21,764 nucleotides of DNA, from assembly GCA_900547655.1 (NCBI GenBank), contig URHQ01000029.1, positions 1-21,764 of the forward strand, given 5' to 3'. Source of the DNA: an uncultured Collinsella sp. GTDB lineage: Bacteria > Actinomycetota > Coriobacteriia > Coriobacteriales > Coriobacteriaceae. The position numbers were made by a program, and so were the translations under genes. Each line of letters begins with the position of its first letter. The first letter of the stretch is position 1. Below are positions 13,744 through 21,764 of the stretch, one piece after another. A model generated the notes under the pieces. That model was given only the letters and a program-made list of their open reading frames with translations. It was not told the DNA's origin and did no database searches.

Positions 13744-15081
13744 ATGCCCCAGAACATCTTCGGTACCGACGGCGTCCGTGGCGTCGCCAACGCCGATCTT
13801 TCGTGCGACCTCGCGTTTCGTCTGGGTCGCGCGGCGACCAAGTTTCTTGGTCCGGACATCTGCATCGGCCGTGACACGCGCCTTTCGGGCACCATGCTCG
13901 AGAGTGCTCTGACCGCCGGCATTATGGCCGAGGGCGGCCGCCCGCACTGCTGCGGCGTCATCCCTACGCCTGCCGTGGCGCTGCTCACCGTCCAAAACGA
14001 GCTCGACGGCGGCATCGTTATCTCCGCTTCGCACAATCCGCCGGAGTTCAACGGCATCAAGTTCTTTAGCCGCAAGGGTATGAAGCTTCCCGATGCTGTC
14101 GAGGAAGAGATCAGCGCCTGGGTCATGTCCGAGGAAGCCATGGCTGCCGACACGCTGCCGACCGGTGCCGGCGTGGGCCACATCATCAAGATGAAGGACG
14201 CTCGCAAGGCATACGTCGACCACGCCATCGATACGCTTGATGGCCTGAGGCTCGATGGCTTGGTCGTTGCCGTCGACTGCGGTCACGGTGCTTCCTGCCA
14301 GACTACGCCCGCCGCGCTGCAGCGCCTGGGTGCCACGGTCCATGCCATCAACACCGATTACTGCGGTACTGACATTAACGTTGAGTGCGGCTCCACTCAC
14401 CTTGAGCCCCTGCGCGAGCTCGTGCTGCGCACCCACGCTGACATCGGTCTGGCCCACGACGGCGACGCCGACCGTGTGCTGTTCGTGGACAGCGAGGGCA
14501 ATGAGATCGACGGTGACTACATCCTGGCTATCTGCGGTTCTGACCTCGCCGCTCGCGGCAAGCTCGCCAACTCCGAGATCGTCTCGACCGTCATGTGCAA
14601 CCTGGGCTTCTCCATCGCTATGAAGGAGCAGGGCTTCGAGATGGTCCAGACCGCCGTGGGCGACCGCTACGTTCTAGAGCGCATGCTCGCGGACGGCGCC
14701 GTCATCGGCGGCGAACAGTCCGGCCACATCATCTTCCTGGAGCACAACACCACCGGCGACGGCCTGGTGACGGCTCTGCAGCTGCTGGCCGTGCTCAAGC
14801 GCACCGGTCGTACCCTCACCGATCTTTCCGGCATCATGAAGAAGTACCCGCAGGTACTCGTCAACGTGCATTCCGACAACAAGGCTGGTCTGGACGATTG
14901 CCAGCCCATCTGGGATGCCGTTGCTGCTGCCGAGAAGGAGCTTGACGGCCGCGGCCGCATTCTGGTGCGCCCGAGCGGCACCGAGCCGCTGGTCCGCGTG
15001 ATGGCCGAGGCCGAGACGCACGAGCTGACCCAGCGCGTTGTCGACGACATCGTCGAGGTTGTCAAGCGCGAACTTCCCTAA
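13744..15081 (+). CDS. glmM: Phosphoglucosamine mutase
   Basis: This 445-aa enzyme converts glucosamine-6-phosphate to glucosamine-1-phosphate, on the way to UDP-GlcNAc and peptidoglycan. The N-terminal FGTDGVRG is typical of GlmM. The phosphoserine is S96 in SASHNP, the metal-binding loop DGDADR is at 239-244, and the phosphate-binding RPSGTEP is at 409-415. Length is normal. GGAAGGAG lies nine bases before the ATG. The position after rpsI is a common actinobacterial order. It shares its substrate with NagB encoded downstream, which works in the opposite direction for carbon use. Confidence 0.97.
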   Translation: MPQNIFGTDGVRGVANADLSCDLAFRLGRAATKFLGPDICIGRDTRLSGTMLESALTAGIMAEGGRPHCCGVIPTPAVALLTVQNELDGGIVISASHNPPEFNGIKFFSRKGMKLPDAVEEEISAWVMSEEAMAADTLPTGAGVGHIIKMKDARKAYVDHAIDTLDGLRLDGLVVAVDCGHGASCQTTPAALQRLGATVHAINTDYCGTDINVECGSTHLEPLRELVLRTHADIGLAHDGDADRVLFVDSEGNEIDGDYILAICGSDLAARGKLANSEIVSTVMCNLGFSIAMKEQGFEMVQTAVGDRYVLERMLADGAVIGGEQSGHIIFLEHNTTGDGLVTALQLLAVLKRTGRTLTDLSGIMKKYPQVLVNVHSDNKAGLDDCQPIWDAVAAAEKELDGRGRILVRPSGTEPLVRVMAEAETHELTQRVVDDIVEVVKRELP

Positions 15082-15094
15082 TGGTCAAAAACCG

Positions 15095-15124
15095 TTGCCA
15101 AGTGGTAAACTGTTAAGGTTATTT
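15095..15124 (+). promoter_or_regulatory. Possible promoter of the EIIA gene
   Basis: TTGCCA (15095-15100) is a fair -35, with TTATTT (15119-15124) at 18 bp as a weak -10. The site is in the 71-base gap after glmM, which contains no terminator, so read-through from glmM is also likely. Confidence 0.3.
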
Positions 15125-15152
15125 TGATTGATTGGTATGTCCGAGGGGGAGC

Positions 15153-15650
15153 ATGTTCACTAAAGTCCTAAGGTCTTTTGGTATGCGTGGTCGAGTCCTT
15201 ACGCTGGATGCTCCCATCTCGGGCGATGTCATTCCGCTTTCCGAGGTAAACGATCAGACGTTTGCCACCGGCCTTTTGGGCCAGGGCGTTGCCATTCAGC
15301 CTACGGGTACGCGCGTGATCGCGCCGGCTGATGCCAAGGTCGAGGCTATTTTTCCCACGGGACACGCCGTTGCGCTTAACACGGTCGATGGCTTGGACGT
15401 GCTCATCCACGTTGGTTTGGACACTGTTCAGCTCGAGGGCAAGCACTTTACCGTACATGCGCAAGTGGGTGACATCGTCCATAAGGGCGATGTGCTCATT
15501 GAGTTCGATCGCGAGGCAATTGCTGCCGAGGGCTACGATGTGACGGTTCCCATCTTGGTGTGCAACTCCGTTGAGTTCTCGAGCATCAAGGGCTCCGTTG
15601 GCGTGCATGTCGAAGAGATGGACCAGCTCATCGTTGCTCGCGAGCGCTAG
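15153..15650 (+). CDS. crr: PTS system EIIA component, glucose family
   Basis: This 165-aa single-domain protein receives phosphate from HPr and passes it to a glucose- or GlcNAc-type EIIB. The phosphorylated histidine is H86 in LIHVGLDTV, and the second active-site histidine is H71 in GHAVAL. The TAPISGDVIPL-like start (LDAPISGDVIPL) and HKGDVLIEFD are family landmarks. ATG 15153 has GAGGGGGA just upstream; an in-frame TTG at 15132 would add seven residues without a binding site. No EIIB or EIIC gene is nearby, so it must serve a permease encoded elsewhere. Adjacent nagB suggests amino-sugar uptake. Crr is used by analogy; regulatory roles known in enteric bacteria should not be assumed. Confidence 0.92.
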   Translation: MFTKVLRSFGMRGRVLTLDAPISGDVIPLSEVNDQTFATGLLGQGVAIQPTGTRVIAPADAKVEAIFPTGHAVALNTVDGLDVLIHVGLDTVQLEGKHFTVHAQVGDIVHKGDVLIEFDREAIAAEGYDVTVPILVCNSVEFSSIKGSVGVHVEEMDQLIVARER

Positions 15651-15693
15651 CAAGTGCACGTGGCCATTAGTCTACAATTCAAACACGTTTACG

Positions 15694-15916
15694 GAGGGCG
15701 CCCTTGAAAGAGGACGCCCTCAGTGGCAAGATGGGATTTGTCCGAAGCTAAAAGGCTTTGGGTCACCGTGGACGGGCAGGGGCCTCGACGCGGCTAGACA
15801 CGAGACACATACATTACGCGACCTCGCCCTGGTGGCCGCACACGTTGGTTGCGGCCGACGCGGGCCGCGGGCAAGTGCTTGTAAGGGAGCCTTGCCTCTC
15901 TTGTACGAGAAAGGAC
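15694..15916 (+). promoter_or_regulatory. Structured leader of nagB, candidate riboswitch or attenuator
   Basis: The 271 bases between the EIIA gene and nagB hold several stems. GAGGGCG (15694-15700) pairs with CGCCCTC (15715-15721). GCGGCC (15851-15856) can pair either with GGCCGC upstream (15834-15839, 7 bp as GGCCGCA/TGCGGCC) or with GGCCGC downstream (15863-15868), but not both. GGCAAG (15870-15875) pairs with CTTGCC (15891-15896). TCTC/GAGA (15897-15910) ends next to the AAAGGA binding site of nagB. Mutually exclusive stems next to a ribosome binding site are the layout of a switch. I recognise no named family. Confidence 0.5.
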
Positions 15917-15921
15917 GCGTA

Positions 15922-16650
15922 ATGAAGATCATTAAAGCTAAAGACTACGAGGATATGAGCCGCAAGGCCGCTAATATCATCTCGGCCCAGGTTATCCTCA
16001 AGCCCGACTGTGTGCTGGGTCTTGCCACCGGCTCCACCCCGATCGGTGCCTACAAGCAGCTCGCTGCTTGGTACAAGAAGGGCGACGTCGACTTTGCCGA
16101 GGTCAGCACCTACAACCTGGACGAGTATCGCGGCCTTTCGCACGACGATCCCCAGAGCTATCACTACTTCATGCGTGAGAACTTCTTCGATCACATCAAC
16201 ATCGACCTGAACAACACGCATGTTCCCGACGGTTCCAACCCCGACGCCGCCGCTGCCTGCTCTGAGTACGACAAGATTGTCGCCGACGCCGGTTATCCGG
16301 ATCTGCAGCTGCTCGGCATTGGCAACAACGGCCACATTGGCTTCAACGAGCCCGATGACCACTTCTCCAAGGGCACGCACTGCGTCGACCTCACCGAGAG
16401 CACCATTCAGGCCAACAGCCGCCTGTTCGACAGCATCGACGACGTGCCCCGTCAGGCCTACACCATGGGTACCCAGACCATCATGTATGCTCGCATGATC
16501 CTGGTTGTCGCTAACGGCGAGGCCAAGGCTCAGGCCGTGCATGACATGTGCTATGGTCCGGTTACGCCCGAGTGCCCGGCTTCGATCCTGCAGCTGCACA
16601 CCAACTGCGTTGTCGTTGCCGACGAGGCCGCCCTTTCGCTCTGCGAGTAG
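15922..16650 (+). CDS. nagB: Glucosamine-6-phosphate deaminase
   Basis: This 242-aa enzyme converts glucosamine-6-phosphate to fructose-6-phosphate and ammonia. Landmarks are the phosphate loop GLATGSTPIGAY (about 33-44), the catalytic aspartate in YNLDEY, DPQSYHYFM, and GIGNNGHIGFNEP with the catalytic His and Glu. It is the short form, without the C-terminal allosteric extension of the 266-aa enteric enzyme. ATG 15922 has AAAGGA at a good distance and matches the family N-terminus. A much longer in-frame extension upstream would be translated through the structured leader and is rejected. Regulation through the leader is likely. Confidence 0.96.
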   Translation: MKIIKAKDYEDMSRKAANIISAQVILKPDCVLGLATGSTPIGAYKQLAAWYKKGDVDFAEVSTYNLDEYRGLSHDDPQSYHYFMRENFFDHINIDLNNTHVPDGSNPDAAAACSEYDKIVADAGYPDLQLLGIGNNGHIGFNEPDDHFSKGTHCVDLTESTIQANSRLFDSIDDVPRQAYTMGTQTIMYARMILVVANGEAKAQAVHDMCYGPVTPECPASILQLHTNCVVVADEAALSLCE

Positions 16651-16682
16651 CGCGAATCCTGCAGCTCGACATAGCCTTGCCT

Positions 16683-16711
16683 AAGGCCTCCGCTTTGCGG
16701 GGGCCTTTTTG
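16683..16711 (+). terminator. Terminator of nagB
   Basis: AAGGCCTCCGC and GCGGGGGCCTT pair around TTT, with one mismatch, and run into TTTTT. Confidence 0.9.
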
Positions 16712-17098
16712 CTATCCCATTTCGCCCACTTGACCAAAATCTTGCCGCAAGCTTGACGAATGCCGGATGCCCAACAGCTTGATTCATTCCATACCAGATT
16801 CTATGCAAAAATGCCACTAGAAGGTCGTAGACGGTAGCGGGTGCTAGGCGAGTTGAATGACATGGCTGAACCTTGTTCATCTGCGTTACACTGCCGCTTA
16901 GATGGGACAAGCTGACAAGCTCATTTACCTGCTTAAAGACCGATTAGTCGGGGGATTAATAACAATCGGCCCTCGCTGTACAAAAACTTGCCGCTTGCGT
17001 ACCAAAAGACAACCTAAAACACAAGGTCGCTCTATTCATAGCGCGGCTTGTATGGTCTTGCGGCTACAGTGTCCATACGGTCGAGTTGAGGAGCGGGC
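16712..17098 (+). other. Intergenic region upstream of the BTAD regulator
   Basis: There is no convincing gene in these 387 bases, and base composition is more AT-rich than in the neighbours. I see an 8-bp tandem repeat GACAAGCT (16906-16921) and an inverted repeat CCGATT/AATCGG (16940-16945, 16964-16969), which could be regulator sites. No clear -35/-10 pair was found. GAGGAGCGGGC before 17099 is the ribosome binding site. Confidence 0.5.
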
Positions 17099-20098
17099 AT
17101 GGTAAACGATTTGAGCGGTATAGACGACCTCGAGCTGATGCCGCTGGGCGGAGGCTATATGGTGCGACGCGAACGCTTGATGAATGAGCTTATCGCCAAG
17201 GGCCGAAAGGCCGGCATCGTGGTTCTTTATGCGCCCGACGGGTTTGGGAAGACCTCGGTGCTGCTGCAGTACACCCATGAGGTTAAATGCGACCCGACGC
17301 GAGGCCCCGTGCGGATTATCGAGGCCGATCGCGCCACTGGGCGCGAGGTGTTTATGCAGCTCGAGGTGGTTACCGAAGAACTCAAAGACAAACCGCACTC
17401 CCTTATCGCAATTGATAATGTGCCAAACCTCGATCAGCACGATACCGAAGACCTCATCGACAGGATTCGCGGCCTGCGCGCTATGGGGGTAGGGGTCTTT
17501 ATCTCCTGCCGTCCTTCAAATCGTCAGCTGATTCATGGGCTGGGCGATTCGGTTAAGATCAATGCGCAGATGCTCAAGGTGCATGCCTATGAGTATTCGG
17601 CGTGGGCATCGGCGTTTTCGATCAGCACATCGCTCGACTTTTATCAGCTCACGCAGGGCGTGCCCGAGCTCGTTTCGGCATTGCAGACGGGTCTGTATGG
17701 CCAAGGCGACGTAGCCGGTCTGCTCGAAAACGAGATTGTCAACGTATATGGCGCGGCACTTGTCGATCTGGCTTCGCTCGACAATAATGCGCTGTTTTGC
17801 GTGGCATGTCTCATGGTTTTGATGGGCGAGGGCAATATAGCAGAACTCGAGGCTTGTGGGGTAAGGCTGTCGATGGTCGACCAGTCCTACTTTGTACGCG
17901 ACTACCCGATCTTTGGCTTGGACCCCGCCGAGCGGAGTTTTACGTGTCTGGGCACGGAGGATAACGGACGCTTGCGTTTGCGTAAGTTGGTGGCCGAGGT
18001 TCGCCCCGAACTTGTTCCGAGGGCGGCCCGGATTTTGCTTAAGGCGGGCCGATGCGATGCGGCGATGGGCCTGGCGGACGCCTTTTTGGACCGTGAGGCG
18101 GTTCTTGAACTTGCTGGACAGTATGGGGTCGATCTTGCTCTGACGGGGCACGGGGCCGATATCTGCCGAGCAGCGTTGGGCACGATCGATGCCGACGATC
18201 CGGCTCCGGAGCCAACGCCTGCCGAGGCGCTTGGCGTATATCTGGCAGCGGTCAGCGTGTCCAATACAAAGCTCGCTCGCTATATGGCATCGGTCATCGA
18301 GCGCGGGGGCGAACGGGCGGCCTGCGAAATAGACCCTGTTTCATGGAGGGTGGCCCAGACACTGACGGCTGTTTGCTATGGGGACAACGGGCTTGGGCTT
18401 CCTACGAACCTGGCCGTGCCAGAAATAGAGACGTCCCACACCGCACTCGACATGCTGTCCGCGCATATCGAGGTCAAGCGATGCCTGACCGAACGGGGAG
18501 ATGACGGCGGCGTTCTACAGCAGCTCAAAACGAGCAAGGCCTACGACTGCGAGCTCGACATCGCGGGGATTGTTATACGGGCCGACAGCATGCTGGTGGA
18601 GCTCTTTGACGGGTCGTTTTCGGGAACCGATGAACGCGACGACGAGATGGCGCTGGTGCGGGAGGCACTCGACGTACGTGGGCTTAAGGCGATGGCTATC
18701 TGGGTGCGCATGGTGTTGGCGGCACGGCGGCTCCTTTCCGGCTTGCCGGTAACCGACGACGCGGCGTTCAACGAGCTCGATCGTTTTGCCGTGCGCATGC
18801 GCGACAACCAGATTCAGCTGTTTGGCCTGTTGCTAGAAGGCTGGCAGTCGCTGGCAGAAGGACGGCCGGTTAATGCAAAGTTCCGTGCGGTCCAAGTGCT
18901 CAAACTTGCCGAGGAGTCGATTGCGTACATGCGCGATAACGCATTGCTGTTGGAGCGCGCGGCATATCTGCGTAACACCTCGATGGTTTCGGTGCGCGAG
19001 GAAGCGGAGCTACTCGATATAAGCCAGACGCAGGTTGGTGGAGCGGAGGCCTGGATGGTGGCGCTTCATTTGGCCTGTGCGGGCCGAGACAGCGACCTTG
19101 CGGCCTGGATGTCCATGAATCGTGCGGGGATTCTAGAGCCATCGTATCGGCTCTTTGCGCGCCTTGCCATGCATTGTCTGGGCGAGCCGGCGGGCAGGAT
19201 ACGCAAGAAGCTTCCCGTGCGCGAACTGTCGCGGTACTCGCTGCGCGACGATTTGGAAGGGGAGGGCGAGCGCCTGTTCCAGGCCGGCGAGGTTGAAGCC
19301 GTTGATACCATCGACCATATCGAGATTCGCATGTTTGGTGCGTTTCGCGCCGAGCGCGACGGGTTTCCCATCACGGACAAAATGTGGCGCCGCAAGAAGG
19401 CGGCGACACTTGCCGAGCGGCTTGCGCTGGGCATGGATGCGCTCGTCGATCGTGAGACGCTGGCCATGGAGCTGTGGCCCCATGCCGAGTTCAATAGCGC
19501 CCGCAACAACCTGTACTCGACGATATCGCGCTTGCGGTCGGCTTTGGGGCCGACGCCGGATGGCAAGTCATGTGTGCTCATCCAAAATGAATGCATTGGG
19601 CTCAACGGCGACTACGTCAAGACCGATGTACGGCTGTTTGACCAGATAAGCCGCGAGGTTTTGGGAAATCGCACGGGTGCGCGCGGGCCCCATCTGGTCG
19701 AGTTGTGCCTTAAGATTGAGCAGCTTTATGCCGGACCGCTGTATGTTCCCAATGGCTGTAATCCCACCTACTTTTTGCGTATGCGACGCATTATGCAGTC
19801 AAAGTACATCGATTGTATGATTAAGGGGGCAAATGCCGCTCTAGAAGAAAACGATCTGCAGTCGGCGATTTGGCTGGCGGAGTCGGGGCTTCGGCAGGAA
19901 ACGGCGCGCGAGGATATGGTGCGCTGCGCCATGCGCGTCTACAGTGCGGCGGGGCGGAGACGCGATATCGTCGAGCTGTACAGCGGGCATATGCACCATC
20001 TGAGGGAGCAGGTCAATGGCGTGCCCGAGCCCGAGACGCGGCGTCTGTACGAGCGCTTGGTGGAGGGGCGGCTCAATCGCGTGCTGGTCGAGCGATAA
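17099..20098 (+). CDS. Large STAND ATPase transcriptional regulator with BTAD domain
   Basis: This 999-aa protein is a signal-transduction ATPase of the MalT/AfsR style. The N-terminal P-loop is APDGFGKTS (about 44-52, K51), with Walker B LIAID at 102-106. A long helical middle (about 250-720) is probably a TPR-like sensor scaffold. The output is at the C-terminus: a winged-helix DNA-binding domain of OmpR type (about 740-835, starting IEIRMFGAF), followed by a bacterial transcriptional activator domain (about 845-999). Most AfsR-type proteins place the DNA-binding part first; here it is last. No neighbour suggests a target, and the gene is flanked by terminators, so it is monocistronic. Ligand and regulon are unknown. 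Confidence 0.88.
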   Translation: MVNDLSGIDDLELMPLGGGYMVRRERLMNELIAKGRKAGIVVLYAPDGFGKTSVLLQYTHEVKCDPTRGPVRIIEADRATGREVFMQLEVVTEELKDKPHSLIAIDNVPNLDQHDTEDLIDRIRGLRAMGVGVFISCRPSNRQLIHGLGDSVKINAQMLKVHAYEYSAWASAFSISTSLDFYQLTQGVPELVSALQTGLYGQGDVAGLLENEIVNVYGAALVDLASLDNNALFCVACLMVLMGEGNIAELEACGVRLSMVDQSYFVRDYPIFGLDPAERSFTCLGTEDNGRLRLRKLVAEVRPELVPRAARILLKAGRCDAAMGLADAFLDREAVLELAGQYGVDLALTGHGADICRAALGTIDADDPAPEPTPAEALGVYLAAVSVSNTKLARYMASVIERGGERAACEIDPVSWRVAQTLTAVCYGDNGLGLPTNLAVPEIETSHTALDMLSAHIEVKRCLTERGDDGGVLQQLKTSKAYDCELDIAGIVIRADSMLVELFDGSFSGTDERDDEMALVREALDVRGLKAMAIWVRMVLAARRLLSGLPVTDDAAFNELDRFAVRMRDNQIQLFGLLLEGWQSLAEGRPVNAKFRAVQVLKLAEESIAYMRDNALLLERAAYLRNTSMVSVREEAELLDISQTQVGGAEAWMVALHLACAGRDSDLAAWMSMNRAGILEPSYRLFARLAMHCLGEPAGRIRKKLPVRELSRYSLRDDLEGEGERLFQAGEVEAVDTIDHIEIRMFGAFRAERDGFPITDKMWRRKKAATLAERLALGMDALVDRETLAMELWPHAEFNSARNNLYSTISRLRSALGPTPDGKSCVLIQNECIGLNGDYVKTDVRLFDQISREVLGNRTGARGPHLVELCLKIEQLYAGPLYVPNGCNPTYFLRMRRIMQSKYIDCMIKGANAALEENDLQSAIWLAESGLRQETAREDMVRCAMRVYSAAGRRRDIVELYSGHMHHLREQVNGVPEPETRRLYERLVEGRLNRVLVER

Positions 20099-20130
20099 AA
20101 AACGGGCGCCCGAAGTACTTGGGCACCCGT
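20097..20130 (-). terminator. Terminator of yhbY, shared with the convergent regulator gene
   Basis: ACGGGCGCCC (20102-20111) and GGGCACCCGT (20121-20130) pair with one mismatch. Read on the minus strand the stem is followed by six T residues, so it ends the yhbY transcript. It overlaps the stop of the regulator gene and may work in both directions. Confidence 0.85.
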
Positions 20131-20167
20131 AAGCTTGCTATGTGTTGGCTCGCCGGATCATTGGCTC

Positions 20168-20467
20168 TTAGACGAGCTTGATCTTCTCGATGTCCTTGCG
20201 CGAGGACTCGCGATACAGCGAGAACTTGCGGCCGATAACCTGGACGACCTCGGCGTGGCAACGCTCGGCGAGCTCCTCGGCGGCCTCGCGGGCGGAAAGA
20301 CTGGAGCCATCGAGCACGGAGCACTTAACGAGCTCGTGCTTCTCCAGGTAGGCGACCGTCTGCTCGACGGTGCCCTCGTTGACATCGGACTTACCGATGA
20401 TGATGGCGGGGTTGAGGTGATGGGCCATGCTGCGAAGCTGCTTGACCTGGGCTCCTGTCAGTGCCAT
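20168..20467 (-). CDS. yhbY: YhbY-family RNA-binding ribosome assembly protein
   Basis: This 99-aa protein is a full single CRS1-YhbY (CRM) domain. It shows the N-terminal LTGAQVKQLRSMAHHLNPAI, the conserved GKSDVNEGTVEQT (GxxG-like loop region), and the C-terminal VVQVIGRKFSLYR. YhbY proteins associate with pre-50S particles and aid ribosome assembly. The start codon is ATG; the upstream sequence GAAAGCGAG is only a moderate ribosome binding site. The gene is downstream of, and on the same strand as, the methyltransferase, separated by 158 bases. Confidence 0.93.
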   Translation of the reverse strand: MALTGAQVKQLRSMAHHLNPAIIIGKSDVNEGTVEQTVAYLEKHELVKCSVLDGSSLSAREAAEELAERCHAEVVQVIGRKFSLYRESSRKDIEKIKLV

Positions 20468-20625
20468 GGGTTCTCGCTTTCTATGTATGGGGCGCCCCGC
20501 GATGGGGCCTTAATCTACGTGAGCTGTCCCACGATAGCGCAGGAACGGCGCGGTGTGGGGCGCGTTTGCCCAGTTCAAAAAGAATGCGGATGCCGAGTGA
20601 GTGGGCGGCGTGGGCTGCGAACAGG
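20468..20625. other. Gap between methyltransferase and yhbY
   Basis: This 158-base gap holds a GC-rich dyad, GGGGCGCCCC with a nearby GGGGCC (about 20488-20508), close to the yhbY start. It could be a leader hairpin or weak terminator of the methyltransferase. TAGATT on the minus strand near 20516 could be a -10, but no -35 matches. No gene is seen. Confidence 0.35.
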
Positions 20626-21513
20626 CTATGAGCTGGGCGCAGAGACCGGCTCCCATGCAATAAACGCCCAACGAACCTTGCGGACGTGGTCGAGCATATA
20701 GCGTCCCTGTGGCACACCCTTGGAACCCGGCTCACCGGCATGGGGGTTCTCAATCATGTGTTGAGCGATGTAGTCGCGCAGACGGTCGACCTTATCTTCG
20801 TTGCCATGCTCGAGCATACGGGAAAAATCTGCTACGCCCGCTTCAAGGTTATCGAAGGTATCGCGACGAGGCGATTCAAAGTACGTAACCTGCGGCAGGG
20901 CACCCATCTGAATGAGGATATTAAAAGCATACACAAAGCCATTACTGCAGGTAACCGAGGCGCCGATGGCGTTCATCAGGTGCAGGTCATAGCGCGGGCT
21001 GGAGTTGGCGACCATCGTGACAGCACAACGCCGACGAGCCGTACGATCAAGCTTGGCAAGCGCACCTTTTAGGTTGGTCGTGGTGACAGAGCGACTGGCA
21101 AAGGCAACATCCACCGCTTTTGCGACCGGTCCAACCAAATCCCAATCATCATCCCAAGCAAGCTCAAGCGGCGTTATGCGCCCCTCGAGCCCGTAGTAAT
21201 CAATGCCGGCATCAAGCGTGCCCAGCATGGCGGGGGAGAAATCAGCAGCAATCACAGGATGTCCGGCCTGAGCAAGCGGAATAGCAATCGACCCAGCCCC
21301 GCACCCCATATCGAGCACCGACTCGCCGGGCTCAAGCGCCAACAGCTTTATAAAATCCCGGGCATACGGAGCAGTCTCAAGCGGCCGAAAATGCCGAGCC
21401 CGCTTATCCCACTCAAAAGAATCATCAGCCCGCCGCCGAGCAGCTTGCAGACGCATCCATTCGCCATTCCAATCCGCAGCAAGCAGCTCAGATTGAATTA
21501 CACTATCAGCCAC
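20626..21513 (-). CDS. Class I SAM-dependent methyltransferase
   Basis: This 295-aa enzyme has motif I VLDMGCGAG at residues 66-74 and an acidic motif II residue D91 in IAADFS, the Rossmann-type SAM site. The region after it is not typical of a known small-molecule or RNA methyltransferase that I can name; it contains VTMVANSSPRYD and an aromatic-rich C-terminal part. The start is GTG 21513, with GAGGGGGA at a good distance. It is probably cytosolic and single, with a terminator directly upstream from another transcript. Substrate is unknown. Confidence 0.85.
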   Translation of the reverse strand: MADSVIQSELLAADWNGEWMRLQAARRRADDSFEWDKRARHFRPLETAPYARDFIKLLALEPGESVLDMGCGAGSIAIPLAQAGHPVIAADFSPAMLGTLDAGIDYYGLEGRITPLELAWDDDWDLVGPVAKAVDVAFASRSVTTTNLKGALAKLDRTARRRCAVTMVANSSPRYDLHLMNAIGASVTCSNGFVYAFNILIQMGALPQVTYFESPRRDTFDNLEAGVADFSRMLEHGNEDKVDRLRDYIAQHMIENPHAGEPGSKGVPQGRYMLDHVRKVRWAFIAWEPVSAPSS

Positions 21514-21532
21514 GGGCTATCCCCCTCACAAC

Positions 21533-21564
21533 AAAAAAGCGACTCCTCTCAAAAGAAGAGCCGC
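21533..21564 (-). terminator. Terminator upstream of the methyltransferase
   Basis: GCGACTCCTCT (21539-21549) pairs with AGAAGAGCCGC (21554-21564), with two mismatches, around CAAA. On the minus strand six T residues follow. It ends a minus-strand transcript that comes from the right and begins within or beyond the element at 21679-21756. Confidence 0.75.
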
Positions 21565-21678
21565 AACCAGCATATATCAGAAAAAGAACCGTTCCAACGC
21601 CAAATCGCCGCACCAGCCAAGTGGTGCAGGAGCGAAGCAACTGCAACCGGGATAGAACCCAACTGAGGTCCCGTTGTG
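21565..21678. other. Gene-free stretch at the right end
   Basis: No open reading frame here has start signals or a recognisable product. The hairpin GCACCA/TGGTGC (about 21609-21627) is the only structure I see. Together with the element to its right and the terminator to its left, it could form a short minus-strand non-coding transcript. Confidence 0.4.
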
Positions 21679-21756
21679 CGGGAGCCCCGGGGAGGGCAAA
21701 TATATAAGGTCGATCGCGAGTTCCGCACGAGCCGGAGAGCACTTAATGTGCTCTCC
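21679..21756 (-). repeat. Conserved intergenic element, right copy (inverted)
   Basis: On the minus strand it reads: the hairpin GGAGAGCAC-ATTAA-GTGCTCTCC (21756-21734), then TGCGGAACTC (21727-21718), 27 bases, then CCGGGGCTCCCG (21690-21679). The order and blocks match the left copy at 15-88. The stem sequence differs but stays paired, so structure and the two blocks are what is kept. Confidence 0.55.
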
Positions 21757-21764
21757 GTGCGAGC

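Noticed and set aside
15571..15921. N-terminal extension of nagB (an alternative 359-aa product)
   Set aside because: It would overlap the end of the EIIA gene and run through the structured leader. The family N-terminus and ribosome binding site fit ATG 15922.
21506..21742. 78-codon minus-strand frame at the right end
   Set aside because: It crosses a terminator and the conserved intergenic element and has no start signals or domain.

Overview
The window looks like chromosomal DNA from a GC-rich gut Coriobacteriia member, most probably Collinsella or a close relative. This is inferred from base composition, gene style, the rplM-rpsI-glmM order common in Actinomycetota, and a large STAND/BTAD-type regulator; no database search was possible. 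There is no rRNA, tRNA, transposase, integrase or CRISPR array. The one canonical RNA gene is tmRNA (ssrA).

Layout. 1-180: terminators and a conserved intergenic element. 205-1663: a 75-bp near-palindrome followed by an AAA/DUF4143 ATPase. 1728-6431: an AraC-type regulator divergent from a pair of half-size ABC exporter-like proteins, with a putative regulator-binding site between them. 6450-8916: palindromic control region, a small DUF6110-like protein and an unusual P1B-type metal ATPase. 8987-9921: a RelB/PIN toxin-antitoxin-like pair with its own promoter and operator. 9980-10414 (minus): an unrecognised 144-aa protein. 10653-11016: tmRNA. 11061-11705: about 640 bp without a gene, holding two 45-bp direct repeats related to the tmRNA 3' end and a 62-bp tandem array whose units fold into covarying hairpins. 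11706-12584: patatin-like lipase. 12685-16711: housekeeping block of ribosomal proteins L13 and S9, phosphoglucosamine mutase GlmM, PTS EIIA(Glc) and glucosamine-6-phosphate deaminase NagB; nagB has a long, structured, switch-like leader. 17099-20098: a 999-aa STAND ATPase/BTAD regulator. 20168-21513 (minus): YhbY and a SAM methyltransferase. 21679-21756: a second, inverted copy of the element found at the left end.

How the genes fit together. The GlmM-EIIA-NagB group links amino-sugar and cell-wall precursor metabolism to PTS sugar uptake: NagB returns glucosamine-6-P to glycolysis, while GlmM draws it toward UDP-GlcNAc. tmRNA and YhbY both serve ribosome quality control or assembly. The AraC/ABC cluster and the DUF6110/P-ATPase pair look like two separate transport modules, the second probably for a metal.

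The most notable unexplained structures are the 62-bp covarying hairpin array beside ssrA, the nagB leader with two mutually exclusive hairpins, the 75-bp palindrome in front of the ATPase, and the inverted element copies at the two window ends.
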